Notes under the pieces: model-generated | What the model was told of the DNA's origin: nothing | What the model saw: only the letters and a program-made list of their open reading frames with translations | Database searches by the model: none | Assembly (NCBI GenBank): GCA_029061255.1 | Contig: JAIDSL010000037.1 | Span: forward strand, 1 to 37,315 | Reading direction: 5' to 3' | DNA length: 37,315 nt | Source of the DNA: Muribaculaceae bacterium | GTDB taxonomy: Bacteria > Bacteroidota > Bacteroidia > Bacteroidales > Muribaculaceae | Translations under genes and position numbers: made by a program | In this document: positions 1 to 5,871 of the stretch, piece by piece | Layout of the letters: each line of letters opens with the position of its first letter | How positions within the stretch are numbered: position 1 is the first letter of the stretch

Positions 1-761
1 TCCGGTTTTTTCTTCCTCTTGGGGTCGATGTTCTCTATAAGCTGTATTCCTCTGAGGTTGGACTCCCTGATAGGATTTACCGTGTCGAACATCGCTGCAT
101 ATATCTTGTCAAACACAGGCCGGACAATCTCATTCTGCATATCCAGAGCCGCTATCGTGCTGAAACGCTCCATGTCGGCACGTTTAGGCATCTTGGGTGT
201 GACATCCCCGTAAGTCGAGAAAGTCTCCCTTGACTTCTCCCATATAAGTAGTTCCGACCGCTTGCCTACACGTCCATCGTTCAGGTTCGGGATCATGAAG
301 AGCCTCGCCCTCATACCACCGGACATAGCCTGACGCAGACGGTCAAGAAACATGATGAAGCTCGCCGTGGAAGGTACTGTCACAAGATCGTAGTGGAACG
401 GTATAACTATGATGTCGGAATTCACAAACAACGGCACGAGTCCGGCGGCCTTCAGGCTTCCCGGAGAATCTACAAGAGCTACCTCGATACTGGGGTCATT
501 ATGCAGTTTCTCCATCAGTTCGGTCATATCGTCCTTGTCTGTCGCTTCCTTCTCGATCACGCTGTAAGGTACCGTTCCCTCGCCATACTTTCGCAGGTCA
601 CTCCGACGGCATTTGAGGATTGAGTGCTGGAAATCACAGTCAACTATAACGACGCGGACACCCTTCGTCACGAGATAGTTGGCGAAGGTGACGCAGAGCG
701 TCGTTTTTCCGACGCCCCCTTTCTGGTTGGCGAAAGTCACTATGACAGGTGTCTGCATCAT
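1..761 (-). CDS. ParA/MinD-family ATPase of the mobile element (partial, runs off left edge)
   Basis: Reading the minus strand from the tandem ATG codons at 761/758 gives an open frame of about 253 codons that leaves the window. Residues 13-21 are a deviant Walker A motif (NQKGGVGKTT), followed by the Walker A-prime aspartate (IVDCD) and a switch-type aspartate segment (ALVDSPGS), the order seen in ParA/Soj proteins. In Bacteroides conjugative transposons a ParA-like protein (often called TraA) sits at the head of the transfer genes, next to the mob genes; its place just downstream of mobB fits. A perfect TAnnTTTG box on the minus strand at 789-796 can drive it with a 5' leader of about 20 nt. 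The C-terminus is not visible. The family is certain; a role in transfer rather than partition is inference from context. Confidence 0.9.
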   Translation of the reverse strand, partial: MMQTPVIVTFANQKGGVGKTTLCVTFANYLVTKGVRVVIVDCDFQHSILKCRRSDLRKYGEGTVPYSVIEKEATDKDDMTELMEKLHNDPSIEVALVDSPGSLKAAGLVPLFVNSDIIVIPFHYDLVTVPSTASFIMFLDRLRQAMSGGMRARLFMIPNLNDGRVGKRSELLIWEKSRETFSTYGDVTPKMPKRADMERFSTIAALDMQNEIVRPVFDKIYAAMFDTVNPIRESNLRGIQLIENIDPKRKKKP

Positions 762-788
762 TTTTTGTCTTGCGATTGAAATCCGATG

Positions 789-796
789 CAAAATTA
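789..796 (-). promoter_or_regulatory. Promoter -7 box for the ParA gene
   Basis: The minus strand reads TAATTTTG, a full match to the Bacteroidetes -7 consensus TAnnTTTG, about 28 bp before the ParA start. No good TTTG is seen at -33; instead a copy of the element's recurrent octamer TCGGTTTA (minus strand, 813-820) occupies that place, which suggests regulated rather than constitutive use. Confidence 0.5.
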
Positions 797-943
797 TCAC
801 CCGATGGTACCTTAAACCGAAATGCACAACACTTATCTGACCTCGGTCACTTGAACCGGAGTGCATAGGTATAAATATCTGAGGTTTTTCGGTTTATTAT
901 GCCCGAAATAGTGACGATAGAAAGTCTCACTATGGTTTTCGGA

Positions 944-2503
944 CTATCTTTTCAGGCTGCTGCCGTCATCAATCCTGTCATATTTACCTTTATATCCGAC
1001 CTCCCATTCACGGTTCTCTCCGTGACCTGCGCCGGCATCGCGTAGCGGTCGTATCCGTACAGGCTTCTTCCGTTGCTGTTGATTATTCTGCGTCTGCTTT
1101 TGGCTCGGTGTCTGCTTCTGTCGTTGCAGGCGTGTGAGGTCAAAGCCCTCTTCTGTAAGGTTGATAATGATATGGCGGTTGAAGTCAATGGCGAAAGTGT
1201 TGTCACCGTCTTTCATGACAATAAAACCCTCGGCTCGAAGTTCTCTACGGACATCGGTCACATCCGGGTCATCGAAAATATCATGTAGCCTTGCCAATGA
1301 TGTGGTGTAGCCGTTATATCTCTTTGGAGCGAGTGAGATCAGATCGGAAGGAGTCCCTTTGCCCATTTTGCAAAGAATATCCCTCTCGGCTTCAGTCATA
1401 GGCTTGAAGCTCTCGACCCATTGGATCCGGTTGTTTCTTTTAAGCGCATCAACCATAAACTGCTTCAAAGGCTTGCTCTGGCCGTCGAAATAGATCACAC
1501 CTTTCTTAATATATGCTTTATAGCGTCGAAGCTTGTCGAATATCTCTCCCTGTGTGATTTTGGGATTGATTGTAAAAAGCTTGTCGATATAATTCTCTAT
1601 GCGGTCGAAGCGCTCCTGTGGAGTTGCGAAATCAAGCAGCTCATCAACCGCGAGGATTCTGGCACCGTGGAACACAGACTTGGTGCTATGGTCAACAAGG
1701 ATATAACCATACGGCTTGTCCTTCTTGCCGAAGAACACTATATCGACTCCGAATTTAGCTTTCATCTCCTTTTTAAGTTCCTCCTTGTCCGCACAGGTAT
1801 CACGGTACTTTTTGAGAATTGAGCGAAGCTGACGTGCCCGTACCTTGTCCGTTTCCCCATGATAATGAAGATCGTACAAATCTCCAAGATTCATCGTCTT
1901 CTGAATCTTGCCACCTTTTTTGAAGAATACCATTTCATTTTTTCTGAATACCTCATAACCCATAGAGGACATCACAGCCTTGAACTGGGCGAAGGAACTG
2001 AACCTATACTGCTTGGCTTTTTCAAAATCCTGGTCCACTTTCTTCTTGCTGTCCTCCCCAAGTATTCTGTCGATTACTTCCTGAGAACGGCGTCGTTCAT
2101 GATGGTCATTTATCTTTTTACCGTCCGGTGATACACGGGAGGTCACTATATGGAGATGAGTGTTATCTGTATCATAGTGGGAATAGACAAGAATGGGCTG
2201 TCCCGGTTCCATATATCCCATCTCCTTAAGGTATCGGTGTGCAAAGTCGAGAAGCTGCTGCTCAGTCATCTCATGACCCTTGCAGGAAATGGCAAGATGG
2301 AACTGGGCTTTCTTTATCCTGTCGTTGCGTTCGCTGTAGCTGATGAGATAGTCTCTCAGTTTCTCCGGAGTCGGAGGACCGAAAGACGTGGCTCTCTCGA
2401 AATTCAGGATCTCGATAAGTCGGGCTGCTCCTTTTGAGACTTTTCGTTCATTGTACCCGACGGCATGGAAATTTGTGCTTCCCGGTAATATGGTCGCTAT
2501 CAT
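944..2503 (-). CDS. mobB: MobB relaxase (MOBP-type mobilisation nuclease)
   Basis: A 519-residue relaxase that would nick one strand at oriT and lead the DNA into the recipient. The N-terminal 200 residues carry the relaxase fold: the family-typical start with YNERKVSKG near residues 17-25, and the histidine cluster with H109 and the HLH pair (H116, H118) that binds metal. The middle and C-terminal parts are charged and end in a Gln/Lys/Arg-rich tail (about 470-519), usual in these proteins. It follows mobA on the same strand with a 125-bp gap packed with TCGGTTTA octamers, and precedes the ParA gene. The ATG at 2503 is supported by the conserved MIA N-terminus. The catalytic tyrosine is probably in the first 20 residues but I cannot assign it for certain. 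Confidence 0.92.
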   Translation of the reverse strand: MIATILPGSTNFHAVGYNERKVSKGAARLIEILNFERATSFGPPTPEKLRDYLISYSERNDRIKKAQFHLAISCKGHEMTEQQLLDFAHRYLKEMGYMEPGQPILVYSHYDTDNTHLHIVTSRVSPDGKKINDHHERRRSQEVIDRILGEDSKKKVDQDFEKAKQYRFSSFAQFKAVMSSMGYEVFRKNEMVFFKKGGKIQKTMNLGDLYDLHYHGETDKVRARQLRSILKKYRDTCADKEELKKEMKAKFGVDIVFFGKKDKPYGYILVDHSTKSVFHGARILAVDELLDFATPQERFDRIENYIDKLFTINPKITQGEIFDKLRRYKAYIKKGVIYFDGQSKPLKQFMVDALKRNNRIQWVESFKPMTEAERDILCKMGKGTPSDLISLAPKRYNGYTTSLARLHDIFDDPDVTDVRRELRAEGFIVMKDGDNTFAIDFNRHIIINLTEEGFDLTRLQRQKQTPSQKQTQNNQQQRKKPVRIRPLRDAGAGHGENREWEVGYKGKYDRIDDGSSLKR

Positions 2504-2504
2504 A

Positions 2505-2601
2505 TCGGTTTATCAAATTCAGATTCCCGGTTCAAGAAACTTAGGAACCTCGGTTTATCGGACTGGGGTTTCTTGGTCCGTCAGTCGGTTTAATCGGTTT
2601 A
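2505..2601. repeat. Four TCGGTTTA octamers between mobA and mobB
   Basis: Exact copies on the plus strand start at 2505, 2550, 2585 and 2594, all inside the 125-bp mobA-mobB gap. Further exact copies lie at 889-896 (plus) and 813-820 (minus), flanking the mobB-ParA gap, and one at 4446-4453 inside the integrase gene. Near-matches with CCTCGGT and GGTTCAA occur through the element's noncoding DNA. This may be a binding site for MobA or an element regulator. Confidence 0.6.
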
Positions 2602-2628
2602 CAAAGGGTATCGGTCATAATATCCGGA

Positions 2629-3009
2629 TCACTCGATGGCTTTTTTAGTGACGTTTAGGAGTTCCAGTTTTATAGAGTCCAGAGTCTTCCGGGTACTGTT
2701 GATTGTGGGCATAAGTACCTCTGTCATATAGGCCGGGGTCAGGAATCCGGCGACTGCGAGTTCATTGGCTCTCTTGACCGACTGATTTAGGTTTCCACCT
2801 GCCCATGACAGTTCGTCCTGAAACTTCCGGTAGAATGAACTGAGGTCATTGAGCAACTGGAACTTCCGTTTTGCGTCGATGTCGGAGTATTCCTTTATTG
2901 CTGAGCGAATATAATGGCTTACAGACGTGTAGGAGGCTGATTTTTGCTTCAATGTGTAATATTCCTCTTGCGTAAGCCGAAGTTGAAAATACTTGGTTCT
3001 TTGAGTCAT
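2629..3009 (-). CDS. mobA: MobA-type accessory protein for the relaxase (ribbon-helix-helix)
   Basis: I take the ATG at 3009 (N-terminus MTQRTKYFQLRLT), giving 126 residues. An upstream ATG at 3126 in the same frame would add 39 residues, but those codons run through the hairpin cluster at 3050-3124 and look noncoding. The first 50 residues, with the pattern FQLRLTQEEY then a helix-turn-helix ending in HYIRSAI, match ribbon-helix-helix proteins that bind oriT beside the relaxase. The remainder is helical and matches the Bacteroides plasmid/transposon mobilisation protein family (BmgB/MobA type), including an NLNQ segment common to relaxosome partners. The gene lies directly upstream of mobB on the same strand. 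Confidence 0.85.
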   Translation of the reverse strand: MTQRTKYFQLRLTQEEYYTLKQKSASYTSVSHYIRSAIKEYSDIDAKRKFQLLNDLSSFYRKFQDELSWAGGNLNQSVKRANELAVAGFLTPAYMTEVLMPTINSTRKTLDSIKLELLNVTKKAIE

Positions 3010-3049
3010 AGTAACTGGGTTATCTGGGTTCCAAGGCTCCCGGATACAC

Positions 3050-3206
3050 TTTCGCAAAGCGAAACAGCGATGGAATCGCTCCGATGCGGAGCAATCGGCA
3101 AGTCGCTTTTGTAATGACAAAAGCACAACTTGCTTGACAAAACCTGTAACGCAGTTCGATGTCTTCCGTGGCCTTTTTCACTACGAAATTAGCGGCAACG
3201 GCCGCT
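3050..3206. other. Probable oriT region: cluster of five short hairpins
   Basis: Five perfect inverted repeats stand in a row upstream of mobA: 3050-3064 (arms TTTCGC/GCGAAA, 3-nt loop), 3066-3080 (AGCGAT/ATCGCT, 3-nt loop), 3078-3092 (GCTCCG/CGGAGC, 3-nt loop, sharing bases with the previous one), 3105-3124 (GCTTTTGT/ACAAAAGC, 4-nt loop) and 3191-3206 (AGCGGC/GCCGCT, 4-nt loop). Transfer origins usually lie just upstream of the relaxosome genes and contain such repeats. The nick site itself is not identified. Confidence 0.55.
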
Positions 3207-3794
3207 CCCGGAAGAAATGCACAACATAAATCTTCAGTTTCTCGGTACTTGGACTCCGTTACCGGGACACTTCGGCTATAGAATCTTGAAAGAATAAGTC
3301 TGCTTATCTCCGCTTCGCAGGTACGGTAGACAAATGAACCCGGAATGGCGAAGTTACCGGCTACGGCTGTTCGTCTAATCACCCGATGAACCGAGGACAA
3401 CGGGTTTTCAAGACTGATATAAAATAATCCTGATTTCATTGTTATCCCGGTATATCGGATATAGTAGACGTAGGACCGAAAAACTGAGAATATTGAGAAT
3501 TTGAATCTTCGGTTCAACACAATGATACATCTATCGCCTATGAAACTGAGGTTCGCAGCCTCCGGAATATAGAATATTGGTATTTGGGTTCAATATAATG
3601 AGCAGTCAGATATGCCGGACATAAATGGACTGAGATAGCTTGGACGGATTGACTAAAGAATGTAAGGAATCAGGGTCGATACACCAAAGATACCCTATAT
3701 CCATAGCCAAAATAATTCGATAATAGGGCTAAGTGAACTGAGGTTTAATTAACTTAGAAAATCGGATAATACGCTAAAAATAAGGGTGTTAAAA
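3207..3794. other. Noncoding spacer of the mobile element
   Basis: About 590 bp with no credible gene. A 12-bp segment, GAAATGCACAAC (3215-3226), also occurs at 819-830 before the ParA gene. Loose copies of (A/G)AC(C/T)GAG recur, for example at 3388, 3482, 3544, 3629 and 3736. Minus-strand open frames here have poor composition and look accidental. Confidence 0.5.
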
Positions 3795-3826
3795 CTTGCG
3801 TATGTTAAAAATTTTTATTAATTTTA
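3795..3826 (+). promoter_or_regulatory. Candidate promoter for the small membrane protein gene
   Basis: CTTG at 3795-3798 is followed after 20 bp by TAATTTTA (3819-3826), close to the Bacteroidetes consensus TTTG-N19-21-TAnnTTTG. It would give a leader of about 40 nt for the gene starting at 3873. Confidence 0.35.
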
Positions 3827-3872
3827 CTAACGGAACAGTCCCTGAAACCATCAATTTTTAATACACCGAATT

Positions 3873-4055
3873 ATGTTTATACCCTACAATATCGTCATAC
3901 TTCTCATACTCTCTCCTTTCCTTCTGGTGATATGGGTTATCGCCAAAATGGTCAAGATTATAATCAGGCTCGCTCTGCGCCTTGTAAAGAATGCCGTAAA
4001 GTTGACATTCAAGCTGCTTGGGGTTCTTTTCGGTCAAGTCAGACAATTATTCTGA
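3873..4055 (+). CDS. Small hydrophobic, basic membrane protein (unknown)
   Basis: A 60-residue product opposite in direction to the integrase. Residues 8-25 form a strongly hydrophobic helix (Ile, Leu, Val, Pro, Phe, Trp); the rest alternates Lys/Arg with Leu/Ile/Val as an amphipathic helix. I do not recognise a family. In favour of its being real: it has its own promoter-like sequence and a consistent single-membrane-span layout. Against: a complementary frame is also open (3858-4046) and the length is close to chance. A perfect 7-bp hairpin (4037-4057) covers its stop codon. In this position it could be an accessory or toxin-like peptide of the element, but that is speculation. Confidence 0.4.
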   Translation: MFIPYNIVILLILSPFLLVIWVIAKMVKIIIRLALRLVKNAVKLTFKLLGVLFGQVRQLF

Positions 4056-4066
4056 CTTATTGATGT

Positions 4067-4102
4067 AAAAAAAGCCATGCCGGACTAATGCCCGACACGG
4101 CT
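4067..4102 (-). terminator. Rho-independent terminator of the integrase gene
   Basis: An 11-bp stem with two mismatches (arms 4073-4083 and 4092-4102). Read on the minus strand it is followed by a run of seven T (complement of 4067-4073), placed about 70 bp after the integrase stop. Confidence 0.7.
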
Positions 4103-4169
4103 CAATAGGGTGTGTTTTGAGTCTGTTCCCTTATGTGAAATGATTTTTCTCTTTGTTGTAGCGGTTAGG

Positions 4170-5663
4170 TCAAAATCCTTTGCCTTTGGTTCTTTCGTAA
4201 ACGACTTCCTTTTGATTATCACAGTTAGTAATTCTGAAGTGTACAGCGCATCCAACAGGTAAGTCTGAGGGTAACTGTTGCGCCAACGCTTTGATGACAG
4301 CATCAACTGTTCCAAAACCGATATCGTTGACTTCGGCAAGAATCTTCCCTTTGAAGTATGCTCGGCCATGTACCATTTTCTTCGGAGACAATCTGAAAAA
4401 TTTGTCTTCTGTATCTTCAATGTCTTTCGCAATACCCTGTTTACTCGGTTTATCACTGAAGAAAATAAAATCGATCACTTTCGCATTCAATCGCCATGCA
4501 GGTGAAAAGTCAAGCTTAACATATCCTCTGGTTACATTGAGCCCATGACTATGGTTCATTCCAAATGCGACTTCATAAAGATTTGCATCGCAATCGTTTT
4601 GCGCGATGGTTCCCCATGTATGACGGAAAGTATATACACAATAATAATCCTCCTTATTCATATTCATATCGGCACAGATTTTCTTTATGCCATTATTGAC
4701 GTTCGCACAGAAACTATCCGTATCGCAATAGCGATTATGAAACGTGAAAAGAAATTCATCATCTTCTTCAGCCAGATATTTGTCAAATGTTGACTGTATG
4801 AACGGTTCCACACGCATCTCGATGTAGGCTTCATCTTTTCTACTATGCTTAGTCTTGGCTCTCTTGTATCCTATGACTCCGTTACGATAGTCAGATTTTT
4901 TGAGGGCATATAGATCTGCCGTATTTATTCCTCCAAGACAGAGCACGAGCATAGCCACATCCCGTCCCAATTCCGGGAGAGAGGAAAGCATCTTCGTCTG
5001 TGGTAGTGGACGATTGAAGAACTCTCTACACGCTTCGGCGCTTATAGCACGCTGGGCAGCCTTGTCGCTTTTTGGTATCTGAACCTTCAACCAAGGATTG
5101 AACTTTATGCGAATTATGCCCTTTTCTTCATCATTAAGCTCAACTAAAGCTGCCTTGAATATTTGCCGTAGACAGATTGGGTATTTTTCTTTTGCACGAT
5201 TAGTTAGAGCCATAGTTTCAATCCATTTTTTCAAAACCGTAGATGAAAGTTGAGCAAACAGGATCTTATTTGTTCCAAGGTATCTTTCCAGATGCTGCAA
5301 GGCATACATATAATCCTTTGCGTTTCGACCATGACCAGCCTTTGTCATTCTATCGATATGGAGACGTGCATATTCACTAAAGCATTCCGTCCCACTATCC
5401 CGAGTAAGATACTCTATCACTTCTGCAACAGAATATGCCGTCAGATCCTTTCGATTTAGCATATCAGAGTACTTAAGAATTACTCGACTGCAATACTCAT
5501 TCACTACCGGATCTTTTAACTCTCCGGAAGCTGTTACATTCTTTGGGCTGATAACCTTATTGGTCTTGATATAGCCCATTCGACTGCGATGGACTATGCG
5601 AATATACACCGCATAGAATCCATCGGCTCTCTGTTTTCTCACAACTGCTTTAAGTGTAGCCAT
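4170..5663 (-). CDS. int: Tyrosine recombinase / integrase of the mobile element
   Basis: A 497-residue site-specific recombinase that would integrate and excise the element. Order: N-terminal arm-binding domain (about 1-85), SAM-like core-binding domain (about 90-190) and catalytic domain (about 205-385), followed by an unusual 110-residue C-terminal extension. Retained catalytic positions are a Lys near 269-271, Arg347 (in YTFRH), His371 and the nucleophile Tyr381 (in TRGYV). The usual first Arg is Asn247 (GINTADL) and the usual His before Arg347 is Tyr344. Loss of the first Arg is also known in the Bacteroides integrase IntDOT, so this need not mean inactivity. The start is the ATG at 5663, giving the family-typical MATLKAVVRK. 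The gene sits at the element end, beside repeated boxes at 5681-5745. Confidence 0.93.
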   Translation of the reverse strand: MATLKAVVRKQRADGFYAVYIRIVHRSRMGYIKTNKVISPKNVTASGELKDPVVNEYCSRVILKYSDMLNRKDLTAYSVAEVIEYLTRDSGTECFSEYARLHIDRMTKAGHGRNAKDYMYALQHLERYLGTNKILFAQLSSTVLKKWIETMALTNRAKEKYPICLRQIFKAALVELNDEEKGIIRIKFNPWLKVQIPKSDKAAQRAISAEACREFFNRPLPQTKMLSSLPELGRDVAMLVLCLGGINTADLYALKKSDYRNGVIGYKRAKTKHSRKDEAYIEMRVEPFIQSTFDKYLAEEDDEFLFTFHNRYCDTDSFCANVNNGIKKICADMNMNKEDYYCVYTFRHTWGTIAQNDCDANLYEVAFGMNHSHGLNVTRGYVKLDFSPAWRLNAKVIDFIFFSDKPSKQGIAKDIEDTEDKFFRLSPKKMVHGRAYFKGKILAEVNDIGFGTVDAVIKALAQQLPSDLPVGCAVHFRITNCDNQKEVVYERTKGKGF

Positions 5664-5680
5664 ATACGTCTGATTTTTGA

Positions 5681-5745
5681 GGTGTATGCACTGGTGTATG
5701 TTCGGTGTATGTGATGTTGTTTAGGGGTGTATGCTCTGGTGTATG
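5681..5745. repeat. Five GGTGTATG boxes: candidate integrase arm-type sites near the element end
   Basis: Exact GGTGTATG starts at 5681, 5693, 5704, 5726 and 5738. The pairs at 5681/5693 and 5726/5738 form a 20-bp direct repeat with one mismatch, 45 bp apart. Tandem directly repeated boxes beside an integrase gene are typical of arm-type binding sites, and they may also regulate the integrase promoter. The attachment core should lie between here and the ppdK end but cannot be fixed without the other element end. Confidence 0.6.
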
Positions 5746-5804
5746 CAAATTCCGTTTATTTGGCTCGATTTCTGTATCCAAATGAACGAACCTCCTAAGA
5801 ACAG

Positions 5805-5847
5805 GTTAGGCTGTAACCTCCTTTTTATCGGAGTGTTACAGCCTAAC
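5805..5847. terminator. Perfect 13-bp hairpin downstream of ppdK
   Basis: GTTAGGCTGTAAC (5805-5817) pairs perfectly with GTTACAGCCTAAC (5835-5847), with a possible inner CTCC/GGAG extension. It lies 25 bp after the ppdK stop and is the likely ppdK terminator, although no T-run follows on the minus strand. It may also mark the chromosome side of the insertion. Confidence 0.6.
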
Positions 5848-5871
5848 GCTTTTATGTGTTAGAAGTATGTC

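Noticed and set aside
3020..3520. 166-codon minus-strand open frame upstream of mobA
   Set aside because: It runs through the hairpin cluster, has a cysteine- and arginine-rich composition unlike neighbouring genes and overlaps mobA's likely control region; taken as chance.
3858..4046. 62-codon minus-strand frame opposite the small membrane protein
   Set aside because: The complementary frame has a better promoter and a coherent membrane-span layout; at most one is real.
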